Shown here piece after piece: positions 43,964-54,699 of a stretch of 64,000 bases of DNA (within the stretch, counting starts at the first letter, position 1; the number at the start of each line of letters is the position of its first letter). The notes beneath the pieces were generated by a model that worked only from the letters and a program-made list of their open reading frames with translations, did no database searches and was not told where the DNA came from. This DNA comes from Gnetum montanum (Eukaryota > Streptophyta > Gnetopsida > Gnetales > Gnetaceae). Location: assembly GCA_015680685.1 (NCBI GenBank), contig MNCI01013908.1, forward strand, positions 54,101 through 118,100. The letters are read 5' to 3'. The position numbers and the translations under genes are program-made.

Positions 43964-46305
43964 AATTCTTCAGAACAGCTCTGAGCACCAGCATTACAGC
44001 TCACTGTGGTACATCATGGTCATAATAATAACAAGAAGGTCCCCTAAAAGCAGGCAACTGCTGATACCCATCTCAATTTGCTCTACTGCCCCTCTTTGAT
44101 GGGTGCACTCACTGCTCACCTACCTAAAATTCTGTTGTTGCTACGTACTAAGCAGCAGCCATGTTTCCTGGTCCAACACAGAAATTGAAGTTGATTGCCC
44201 ATCACACATCCACCGTCCCCCATTCTTGAAACCCACTCCAGAACTGCAGTCGTTGTAGTTGCAGTTGCAGAGGAAGAAGAAGGAAAGAAGGCCGGGCAAG
44301 GCACAGAGCCCCATCTCTGCAAAACCTCTCTTGAAGCCATGCCCAATTCCCTTCCAAATATGCACAAAAGTCCAATTCTCTTGATGGGAATTCAAGGCAA
44401 AGGAAAGCAAGATTCTCCTGTCCATTTAGCAGGTTAAACAGAAGTAAACTCCTGTGTGAGTATGATCAAAAGCAAAAAGCTCATAACGGCACATTCCCCC
44501 ACAGTGACACCTGGAATTTGACGTCACCTAAATATTGTCTTCATCTCACATCTATCGGAATATAACCATAACTTAATTTAACATATTCATATGCAATAAG
44601 TGTAATGTTTTTTCATTCACACATAAATGCTTATGAAAAGGCAAGAAAACTAATTTTACCAATTTTTAGTTTCCATTGGAGCAGTTTATGCTTACAAAAT
44701 CAATACTAAAACTGATCTATGAAACCAAATAGCTAGTCATCGACCCACAGAAATCTCACTGAACCCAAATCTTACTATATAAAAAGATTGTAAAATTAGT
44801 TTCCATTATAGAAAATTAGAAATAACTAGAACACATGGTCTATTTATCTGAAACTTGCTAGTTCAGCAAAATTGAGATGAGCCCACGGAAACTAAATATC
44901 TACATCAAAGCAGGAATGTAAACTTGTGACAGTAATGACCTTACATTACCCGTGCTGATTTGACAGGCTTTAAGAATTATATCACCATTTTGGGTTATGG
45001 GCGGTCTAAAAATTTGGCGTGTCAATGGGTTTGTCAGATTCCATCCGTTCCCCATTGCATTTTCAGCAAGCTCAGTACTGTGTGTTCGTAGGATCTTGTG
45101 GCCCCGGTGCACAAAACTTCTGTTTGTCTTGGGATCCACTCAGAGCAGGAAAAACCGTGGGGTAAAAGTTACAGAAAGCAACTGCAGCCTGCCATGCTGA
45201 TCTTTCCCGGTGGAATGTATTTTGTTTCCTGTCCACAACGAATCTCAACTTTGGTGAGTCAGAGTTGTTTTAAGCCAGTTCTTCACCCACTTTTTCTAGT
45301 TTTGATGGAATATCATGAACCATGATGCTGTGTATATAAATGATAGGTTACTTGTTCCTTTCGTCGCCTGCGGTCTAATTCTGTACTTTTTTTTCTCTTT
45401 AAGGTGCCTAATTTAGCTGATGAGTTATCAGACACACAAGATACTAATTCTAATTCTGGGTGTAAGATTTCCGCTTCTAACGTTTCATGTCTGGTTTAAA
45501 TATTCCCCATGACGCGACAGCACGGGAAAATGATATTCGCAATCTCATTTTCTTTGTTCTTAAGGTAAATGGGTAGGCAAACCGGTGAACAACGACAAGC
45601 TTCGCCTATATAATAAGATTTTTGGTTTTCTTTTGCCTTTTTATTGTTCCGGTTTTAATTTTTTTTTAATAATTTTTCTTAAAAGGTAAGAAATACGTTA
45701 CCTTAACCATTAAAATAACGTTAAGGATAAACATCGGATTTCACTATAGGTGCATATTACAATTACGAATTTGGTTGATTCATTCTAAGCATGGAAGCTT
45801 GAAGGTTGTTACGGTAGTGGCTTCCAAACACCAATAACATTGCTAAGAAAGGAAGGAAAAGTCTAACGTTTTTAGGTACCATTACTTATTTTCACTCTTG
45901 CAATTAATCTTAAAAATCTTCTTTTCTAAGTTCTGAGAAAGATCAAGCCTTGCCCTCTTCAAAAGTGCCATTTTAGGTAACCAATAAGTTTTGTTACAAT
46001 TGTTTGCACCACCGTGAGATAAACAACATTGCTTACTTGGTTAAAATGAGATGTTAGCTTAGTGGTAAGACTCTTGATTTGGAAATTACAAGTTAATGAT
46101 TCAATTATAGCAGGGAATACTAAGTTACTAAGTTCTAATTTAACTATATGTCATAGGGTAAATATTGTTAAAAAAAATTTGTTTTGGACTGTAGCACCCC
46201 TCTCCATATTAATGAAAGTAAAGAAGGATCAAAATCTAACATAATTTGAATCTAGGTGGGGTCATATTAATGATAGTAAAACTCAATTTGAAATTAAATG
46301 TAATA
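43964..46305. other. Host sequence upstream of the formin gene; no gene recognised
   Basis: Contains the formin promoter and 5' leader, which I cannot delimit. Short frames at 44116-44425 and 44900-45200 on both strands match nothing I know. From about 45650 the DNA is AT-rich. The last bases before D1, TATTG (46306-46310), are its target duplication. Confidence 0.5.
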
Positions 46306-46310
46306 TATTG

Positions 46311-47123
46311 TGATGGGACGTGATATCGCATGGGCCACGATATCGCATCCCACACGATATTGCGTACACGATATCGCGTCTTCCCCCGCGATATCGCGGT
46401 GCACCGCCAAGTCTATAAATAAGAGGCGGCTCTCCCTTGTTTCTCATTCTAGGCCTAAACTGTAGTGAAACTCTGGCAGTTTTACCTCTTCAGAGATAGA
46501 ATAATTTCCATGTGCCTGCAGTAGGAACTCCAAAGTGAACGGATCTTTATTCGAGCAAATATTGTACCTGCAATAAAGACAAACTTCTTGGATATACCTT
46601 GCAGGGCATGGAATAGGCTAATTAGGACTTTATTTATTGTCATTTATTGTTTATCATTTAAATGCTTTATTAGTTCATTAAATCTCTCTCAACCCTTCTC
46701 TCATAGTTAAGTGCATTCAGTACGACCGCTTCGAGCACGTGCATTACACTTGGTGATCCCAACAACGAATAGCGTTTGGTAACCAAGGTTGCATTGGTTC
46801 AGGGTGTGAACGGTAAGTGGGAACAGATGCTAATGCTAGGTTAATTAAGGCTTAGTTAGTTAGTTAAAGTTAGTCAATTAGTCTCTTCACCCTTCACCTC
46901 ATTAGCATAGGAGATAAAACATAAAAGACATAAAAATCATATACCTCAGACTTACTTAACCATACAACCGTGACAAATACAAGTAAGTCTGGGAAGACAA
47001 CGAATGATTAACCTTAAGTGTTCCATAAGGCATGTAGGCACTTAGTCTGCGGAGTTCAACCGGATCACGCGTGTAACGCTCGTATTCGTATGGTTGAGTG
47101 TAGGGGTACCTCGCCACTCATCA
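46311..47123 (+). repeat. 5' LTR of D1 (813 bp)
   Basis: TGATGGGACGTGATATCG to CTCATCA. Five GATATCGC-type units lie between the start and TATA (TATAAATA at 46414-46421), so U3 is only about 100 bp and R-U5 about 700 bp. An AATAAA is present at 46571-46576. Confidence 0.9.
46318..46421 (+). promoter_or_regulatory. Palindrome array plus TATA box in D1 5' LTR
   Basis: Units at about 46321, 46340, 46357, 46373 and 46390 are variants of CGATATCGCG (one with GATATTGCG), followed by TCTATAAATAAGAGGC. The 3' LTR of the same element keeps one unit only. Confidence 0.8.
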
Positions 47124-47124
47124 T

Positions 47125-47143
47125 TGGCACTGTTGCCGGGGAC
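47125..47143 (+). other. Primer binding site of D1
   Basis: TGGCACTGTTGCCGGGGAC, two mismatches to the tRNA-Asp-type site of D2, one base after the LTR. Confidence 0.85.
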
Positions 47144-47270
47144 TAAGTGTTTGTGCGCCAAGTATGACATAGGAAATTATCCACATCGTTGGGAGCTTAA
47201 ATGAACCCTTAGGGTTAATTAAACGAAAAAAAATTATATAACGATTAATAGCACACCGAATTAAATTAAG

Positions 47271-49485
47271 ATGTCTTCCTCTCATAAGAGCAATTCACCA
47301 CCTAGGGATCATACTAGAAACAGTTGGCAGCATCGAACACATAACCAAAATCTGCCAGTTCCTCAACAGCATCGGGTAGTATATACTCATCATGATGAGT
47401 ATATACCCGATTTTACCTTTATCTTCCATCAGGACGAACAGCTACGATGGAGAGACTTGCAAGGTAACATAGTGTTACCTCCAGATCAGTCAGTCCTAAA
47501 CATGCTCCTCTGTGCTCTTGCACAGATTGGCATGACACAACTATATGCTGAATACGTTGTAGGTGATTTAGACACAAGGGATTATCATCCCACAAAAGCA
47601 CAACGTTTAAGGGACTCAAGGTAGGAGAGCCACCATACATTGTTGAAGGGCAAAGGGGTTCCACACGTCCTAAGTGAAATTGGAAATGGTGAACCACTTA
47701 TAACGGGTTCTCTATCAAATGATGTTCCCCCTCCTAACGATGGTGAGGAGTTGGGGTATCAAAACTTACGCTCTACCATACACAACCTTGGTTCTGATCC
47801 CGTGAATGCTAACTGTTCACTGAGGGAACAACAACACATGACAAGGACGGGCACTTAGATCGTCATCACGATCGGGGCCATAGCAGCCTAAGAGAAGGTG
47901 AGAAGCATCATCATGGCAATGGTTCTCCTTCTTCTTCCCCTTCATCACATCACTCACCCTCTCCTTCCACATCTAGGTGCAGCCATAAAGAGCATAACGA
48001 TGAGGATAAAGGTAAATGAGATGAGAGACCTCAACGAGAGAGTCAAGAGAGAGGATGAGGGCACTCACAAGAATCGAGGCATGAACGAAGGGAAAGTAGG
48101 GAATAACGTAGACATCATAGACATCATGAAAGAGATGATCATGACGAGCCCCTACTTGCCACCTGAAGAATGCTAGATATAATGGAGGTAGTTAGAATAC
48201 CCACAAGATATCAAAAAGATAGTCGGATCAAAATATTAGATATGAATAATATCCCATGCTTTGAAGGGGGATACAACGCCGATTCACAAAATCATTTACA
48301 GGCATTCCACGATGCCTGCGCCTTGCAAAATATAGAAAACGAGTGGCAAAAACTAAGGTTGTTTCCTAGGACACTCATAAAGGAAGCAGAGAGTTGGTAT
48401 CAGTCCTTAGAGTCGAAAACCATTAGGAGATGGAGTATGATGTTAGAGTTGTTCAATGATAAATACCAAATGTACTCCAGAGTGTCTAACTTGCATAAGC
48501 AGATCCAAGGATGGAAGCAAGGTAATCACGAACCCTTGGATGCTGCCATGGGCCGATACTATGCATTGCTACATCGTTGCCCAGGCCATGGTTATGCACA
48601 ACAGGATCAACTTCGCCATCTCNNNNNNNNNNNNNNNNNNNNNNNNNNNNNNNNNNNNNNNNNNNNNNNNNNNNNNNNNNNNNNNNNNNNNNNNNNNNNN
48701 NNNNNNNNNNNNNNNNNNNNNNNNNNNNNNNNNNNNNNNNNNNNNNNNNNNNNNNNNNNNNNNNNNNNNNNNNNNNNNNNNNNNNNNNNNNNNNNNNNNN
48801 NNNNNNNNNNNNNNNNNNNNNNNNNNNNNNNNNNNNNNNNNNNNNNNNNNNNNNNNNNNNNNNNNNNNNNNNNNNNNNNNNNNNNNNNNNNNNNNNNNNN
48901 NNNNNNNNNNNNNNNNNNNNNNNNNNNNNNNNNNNNNNNNNNNNNNNNNNNNNNNNNNNNNNNNNNNNNNNNNNNNNNNNNNNNNNNNNNNNNNNNNNNN
49001 NNNNNNNNNNNNNNNNNNNNNNNNNNNNNNNNNNNNNNNNNNNNNNNNNNNNNNNNNNNNNNNNNNNNNNNNNNNNNNNNNNNNNNNNNNNNNNNNNNNN
49101 NNNNNNNNNNNNNNNNNNNNNNNNNNNNNNNNNNNNNNNNNNNNNNNNNNNNNNNNNNNNNNNNNNNNNNNNNNNNNNNNNNNNNNNNNNNNNNNNNNNN
49201 NNNNNNNNNNNNNNNNNNNNNNNNNNNNNNNNNNNNNNNNNNNNNNNNNNNNNGTTTTTTAGAAGGACTCCTTCTCCTCTGGGAGACTCTCCACATCCAT
49301 ACCATCCTCCAAATCCATTTTCCACTATTCTAGTGGTAGTTCCACTACCACTTGCTCCAACAATGCAAGGGGAACTTCCCACTCAACCGCAGCAACATAA
49401 TGCTACAAGAGCTGTAAATATTCAACCCACTGCTGGTTTTGAAAACTACAAAAAAGAAGACCTTTCTTCAGAACCAAAAGCCTAG
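47271..49485 (+). pseudogene. gag of D1, broken and partly unsequenced
   Basis: Begins MSSSHKSNSPPRDHTRN, then HHDEYIPDFTFIFHQDEQLR, matching D2. A stop at 47622-47624, further stops and shifts (about 47856, 48018) break the linker. The capsid core is open at 48170-48622: FEGGYNADSQNHLQAFHDAC, KEAESWYQSLESKTIRRWSM, LHRCPGHGYA. The run of N at 48623-49253 hides the rest; coding resumes at 49254 with RRTPSPLGDSPHPYHPP and reaches MQGELPTQPQQ before a stop at 49483-49485. Confidence 0.85.
48623..49253. other. Assembly gap (631 N)
   Basis: The sequences on either side match D2 at about 33411 and 32570, which are some 840 bp apart in D2, so the gap length is probably not exact or D1 has a deletion here. 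Frames spanning it are meaningless. Confidence 0.95.
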
Positions 49486-49577
49486 ACAAGCTCTCACAAC
49501 AACAAGCGGTTGAGTTTGTGCACGTTTCTCCACCATCCAAGACTTCGGGGCTCCCTTCAGTCTAGCAACAGAGCTTC

Positions 49578-50114
49578 ATGCATACGGTTATGTTAACACA
49601 TACCGTTACCAACTGGATCAAGGTAGGCCACCTTCCCAGGAAACTCTCTGACCCTGGAAGTCCCTTAATCTATCTACAAGTTGCTAGGAACGAACCACAT
49701 AAGGCTCTTCTTAACTTAGGTTCCAGAGTCAACTTAATCTCATTAGAAATGTATCAAGCCTGGAACCTGCCCCAACTCAAGAAGAGGAATATTCAACTAG
49801 AGTTGGCTGACCAGTCCATCACCATTCCCTTGGGATTGGTGGAGGACATCGTTACCACTGTGTGTGGTTGGTCATACCTAGCTGATTTCCTAGTGATAGA
49901 AGTCAACAGTAACAATGGGGACTTCCCAATTATAATGGGAAGGGCATGGTTGAGTATAGTAGACATGTGCCTAGGGATCCGCAATCTTTCCTTGAAGATA
50001 TCTAAGGTAAACATTTATGGAAAGATCGAGAAGAAGAAAGTTCCGTGCATCACATACAGTGACTCAGAGGGTGATGACATGGAGAAATGCTCAACATCTC
50101 CTTCATGCAACTAG
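49578..50114 (+). pseudogene. Protease of D1, catalytic Asp lost
   Basis: Open for 178 codons. The active-site loop is ALLNLGSRVNLIS: the catalytic Asp of element B (ALLDLGSG) is Asn, so a retropepsin could not work. GDFPIIMGRAWLSIVD and EIYGKIEKKKVPCITYSDS-like text follow. After a stop, B-like tail text continues (LYVATTQVVDTLW-like, then LEYEHRRLPPLNL near 50270-50310) up to the deletion junction and the end FPFSHGGDGHLC at 50420, which in element B is the C-terminal end of integrase. Confidence 0.84.
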
Positions 50115-50445
50115 TGTGCCCAAGAAACACAGATACAGAGATGCCTGTATGTAGCAACCACACAAGTAGTGGACACCCTGTGGTTGAGGGCTAATCGAAA
50201 GAGCAACCAACCAACATGCATGAAACAAATTGGGGAAACAACTCACGCTAACAATGAAGGCATAGATACATTGGAGTATGAGCATCGTCGACTTCCACCC
50301 CTTAATCTAAGAACATCAGTCGGGAGAAGTTGGACACTTTTGAAAAATTCAAATAGGCGTTCATTATTTCGGATGTCTCCCTTTCCATTCAGTCATGGGG
50401 GAGATGGCCACCTATGCTGATCTTTGGAGGCCCTCAGTTCTTTTT

Positions 50446-50550
50446 AGTTTTTGTTTTACACATTTTTGTTTTACACATTTTTGTTTTACACGTTTTTGTT
50501 TTACACATTTTTGTTTTACACATTTTTATTTTACACATTTTTGTTTTACA
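50446..50550. repeat. 15-bp minisatellite in D1 3' region
   Basis: About seven head-to-tail units of ATTTTTGTTTTACAC with single-base variants. D2 and B have only one to three diverged units in the same place, so it expanded in D1. Confidence 0.9.
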
Positions 50551-52418
50551 AATTTCTTTAACTTTTTTTTGTTTTTGTTTTACAACATCATTATACTTTT
50601 TCATTTTTTGTGTGTGTTTGTATATGTGTTGTCCATGTGGTAAGTTTGTCACCCAATAAATGTTCTTAATGATGATATGAACTATTCCCCATTGATTGCT
50701 AATGTTTGGTTTTTACCTTTAATTTATGATGTTGATACTAAGGTATGTTTCTTTTGATATGACAGGCAATGAGTCCACTTCATCCATTCATCCACAAATT
50801 TCTATGGTCTCTCTTGGCTTGGAACTATACAGTCCCTTTCTCAACAATAAGAACTATAACGAATGGGTGATTGGGCATTTCCCAAACTAAGGAAGGACTC
50901 AAGGATTGAAAAGGATGTGACTTCAAGGGAACTTGATGCATTTGTGTTGGCCATTCTCTTGGGTGCTTGGATGTTTTTTTTTTGGAGTTTTCTTGTCCTT
51001 TCAATGTCACCCAATTATCGGGAAGCTGAGTAAATAAAAATAATAACTCTTTGCATGGTGTGGTTCTCATGCATAAAAACAAAAAACACGAAAAGAAGAA
51101 GAAGAAGAAGAAGAAGAAGAAGAAGAAGAAGAAGAAGAAGGAAAAAAGTGAGAACTCAAAGCACACCACTTAGACAAAATAATCACTTGGGCTACAAGCA
51201 CTGGTTATGGAACTAAAATAAAAATGTTCCCTCTAACTAAGGTCCTCCTTGCTTCTGATTCTCTCCTCATTCATTTCATCGGAATGGTAGTGGCTCTTGG
51301 GTGAAGGCATTCTTGTTATTCAAGTGGATGGATAGGCCGAATGCATTAATGCGAAGTCACTGGATGTGGTTTCTTTAAGGCTGGAGTTGGAATGAGATTT
51401 ACCAAGTCACACTAATCATGAACTACACAAGGGGCTATACATCACCTTGTTCTTGAGACTCCATTACATTCTCTCCTTTTCATCATTTTTCCTTCATTAT
51501 TCACCTCATTGTCAGTTGTATCATTAGTGTATATTTTGGTGGATGCATTGTTTTCTTTTTGGTAAATTCTTGCGGTTAAGACTTTAACTCTTGTTCCACA
51601 TGACATTCCTAGAGCCTTTAGACTCTTTGAATGTGGGGTTTTCATGGCATTAAGGGCATGAGCCTGCTTTGGGGAGGACCCACTGGCATCCTATTTGGTG
51701 CACCAGTTAAATTCTTTCACATAACATTTTTGCAATCTACTTTATTTTGTTTATTTCCATCTTGACATCGACTTCACCAACGTTACAGTTGTCTCTTTTT
51801 CTCCATCTTTCTTGCTCTTTTTCTTTTTCTCCATTCTATCGTTATTGGAGGTTCACTCTTAGTCATGGGGGTCTTGGTCCAATTTTTTCAATTTTCTCCT
51901 AGCCCCTACACCTTCAGTAGTCACCAAATCTTATATCTCTAGATCCGTATCAACCATACCACAACCCAGCCAATGGACCTGTCATCGAAGCAAGGTATCA
52001 ACTGCATTGTAATTCATTTATCCTTGCTAATATAAGACTGTGTTGTGTGTGCAGATGGCAATCATGCAACAATGGATTAGATCTGGAGGGAACACTTGGA
52101 ATGGATCGATGCTAAAGTAGCCTTGCAAGGAACGAGATCGATGGCGCACTTATGGATAGATGACGAAAGGCGCAATCTTGGCATTGGCAACAGCAGACTT
52201 CTTCTCTCTTCTTTCTTAGCTACCAAATAAGGTCTGATGTCAAATGTATAAGGTGTTCACGCTTGTTGTCATGAACACCAGTTTTTTCTTGTCTTGTAAT
52301 GATGATTTGTTCACATGTCATCCCATTCACCATTAGTTCCATTTGAGTCAATAATCCCATACCTTCCCAATATTTTGTAAGGAACACAAGGATGAGTTTT
52401 CATTCAGTCATGGGGGTA
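50551..52418 (+). other. 3' noncoding region of D1
   Basis: Homologous to D2 29478-31320 and B 13143-15000 in reverse. Contains a GAA/AAG trinucleotide run at 51093-51141, the conserved CCTGCTTTGGGGAGGACCC block at 51664-51682, and the polypurine tract at its end. No gene seen. Confidence 0.8.
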
Positions 52419-53182
52419 TGATGAGACATGATATCGTGGTGCACCACCAAGTCTATAAATAAGAGGCAGCTCTTCCTTGTTTCTCATTCTAGGCCTAGAC
52501 CGTAGTGAAACTCTAGCAGTTTTACCTCTCTAGAGATAGAATAATTTCCATGTGCCCATAGTAGGAACTCCAAAGTGAACAAATCTTTATTCGAGCAAAT
52601 ATTGTACCTGAACACAAGTTTGCGTACGGCAATAAAGACGAACTTCTTGGATAAACCTTGCAGTGCATGGAATAGGCTAATTAGGAATTTATTTATTGTC
52701 ATTTATTATTTATCATTTAAATGCTTTATTAGTTCATTAAATCTCTCTCAACCCTTCTCCCGTAGTTAAGTGCATTCAATACGACTGCTTCGAGCACATG
52801 CATTATGCTTGGTGATCCCAACAACGAATAGCATTTGGTAACCAAGGTTGCATTGGTTCAGGGTGTGAATGGTAAGTGGGAATGGATGTTGATGCTAGGT
52901 TAATTAAGGCTTAGTTAGTTAGTTAAAGTTAGTCAATTAGTCTCTTCACCCTTCACCTCATTAGCATAGGAGATAAAACATAAAAGACATAAAAATCATA
53001 TACCTCAGACTTACTTAACCATACAACCGTGACAAATACAAGTAAGTCTGGGAAGACAATGAATGATTAACCTTAAGCGTTCCATAAGGCATGTAGGCAC
53101 TTAGTTTGTAGAGTTTGACTAGATCGCGCGTGTAACACTCGTATTCGTATGGTTGAGTGTAGGGGTACCTCGCCACTCATCA
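52419..53182 (+). repeat. 3' LTR of D1 (764 bp)
   Basis: TGATGAGACATGATATCG to CTCATCA, then target duplication TATTG. TATA is at 52454, only 35 bp from the LTR start, because four of the five palindrome units of the 5' LTR are absent. It also has about 17 bases (AACACAAGTTTGCGTAC, about 52612-52628) missing from the 5' LTR. Confidence 0.9.
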
Positions 53183-53242
53183 TATTGCATGCATGTAAGT
53201 GCAACATAAAACTTACAACTTGTTTAATTTAACATTGTAAAT

Positions 53243-54456
53243 TGATGAGTGGTTGGGTATTCCAATACTAAACCATATAAGTCACAAGTGTTCCTGTGTG
53301 ACTTGATCATAATCTGTAGATGGACAATGTAAATTTACTATTAGTTGATGTTTTATTCGTGATCGTTGACTTTTCACGTAGAGTTAGCGAAGTGTAAGTT
53401 GTATGGTTTAACTCTTAGTGAGGTATATGATATAATGATGTTGTTTGGCTCTTAGTATAGCTAAGTGTAAATATGATGAAAATGGATATGAATGCTAAGT
53501 CTAAGAGTGAAGTAAATCTAATGTATTCTATGGTGATAAGTGCCCATTCATGGTTTACCGTACATGTCCTAGGCTAATGTAACTATCACTTGGATTACCA
53601 AGTGAATTTAATACTTAGCAAATCAAGTGAAGTCACTTTGAGGTTACCAAGTAGTTACACATTTTGCTCGAAACTAGTTGTACTTATATTGCCTTACTAA
53701 AGAACATTGGAAAAATAAAGTACTTAGAAAATGCAAAGGACTTAATAAAAGCAAACATGCTGAAAAGTAAAATTAAGCTCAATGAGATGTTGCAATGGTG
53801 AGAAAAAATCTCGATCTTTATTGTTGGTTATGAATTATGTGTAGGAACAACCCATTTGAATAAAGACTTTTTACAACTATTAATCACCACACTATGGGCA
53901 TTCACTCTAACTCTAAGTTTAAGTTACAAAAACAAACTGCAAGAATTTGGCTAAGTATTGGTAAAGGTTCTTATTTTGAAATGATGGTGGGTTGTTAAGT
54001 GAATTCATTGCTAGGTTACCAAGTAGTTACACATTTCACTCGAAACTAGTCGTACTTATATTGCCTTACTAAAGAACATTGGAAAAATAAAGTACTTAAA
54101 AATGCAAAGGACTTAATAAAAGTAAACATGCTAAAAAGTAAAATTAAGGTAAATGAGATGTTTCAATGGTGAGAAACAATCTCAATCTTTATTGTTGGTT
54201 ATGAATTAAGTGTAGGAGCAACCCATTCGAATAAAGACTCTGTACAACTATTAATCACCACATTGTGGGCATTCACTCTAACTCTAAGTTTAAGTTACAA
54301 AAACAAACTACAAAATTTGGCTAAGTATTGGTGAAAGTTCTTATTTTGACATGATGATGGGTTGGTATTTATAGGCATGACCAAGGCCCACTACACATTA
54401 CATTGCATCTACGATGACATATATAAGGCATAGTTCGATGAGAAAAGGTTTTATCA
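53243..54456 (-). repeat. 3' LTR of F with internal tandem duplication
   Basis: From TGATGAGTGGTTGGG to GGTTTTATCA. Sequence 53641-53990 recurs at 54013-54362 (AGGTTACCAAGTAGTTACAC and onwards), period 372 bp, which explains the 1,214-bp length against about 870 for its relatives. A minus-strand TATA (GTATTTATAGGC) is at 54364-54375. Confidence 0.75.
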
Positions 54457-54699
54457 TACCCCTAGGATTGATTGAAAACTCATCCTTGAGTTAAAACAAA
54501 AGGAGGATAAAGTTTCTTACAAAATTGCGGGGTCATATACAGACTTTGACATGATGACTTATATACATGACTAACTCTACTATGAATGTTGCATTGTTGT
54601 TCGAGTAGTGTTAACAAAGTTATCATGCATTGCATAATTGACACATATGACAAAAACAAAACAAAACATTAAAGCTTAATGTAGTTTTTAGGCTCCAAG

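Larger units (their letters stand above)
46311..53182 (+). mobile_element. Element D1: complete gag-protease retrotransposon lacking RT and integrase
   Basis: Flanked by TATTG at 46306-46310 and 53183-53187. Order: 5' LTR 46311-47123, primer site, gag from 47271, an assembly gap, protease 49578-50114, a short tail, about 2 kb noncoding, polypurine tract CATGGGGGTA at 52409-52418, 3' LTR 52419-53182. It has the same loss of RT-RH-INT as D2 with the same junction (near 50355). gag is broken by stops and shifts. Confidence 0.93.

Noticed and set aside
44900-45325. Overlapping frames upstream of the formin gene
   Set aside because: Short, on both strands, no recognisable motif or splice pattern.
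48170-49485. Long frames with runs of X
   Set aside because: They span the N gap and do not represent continuous coding sequence.
50825-51169. Minus-strand frame with a poly-Phe run
   Set aside because: Produced by the GAA repeat in the noncoding 3' region of D1.
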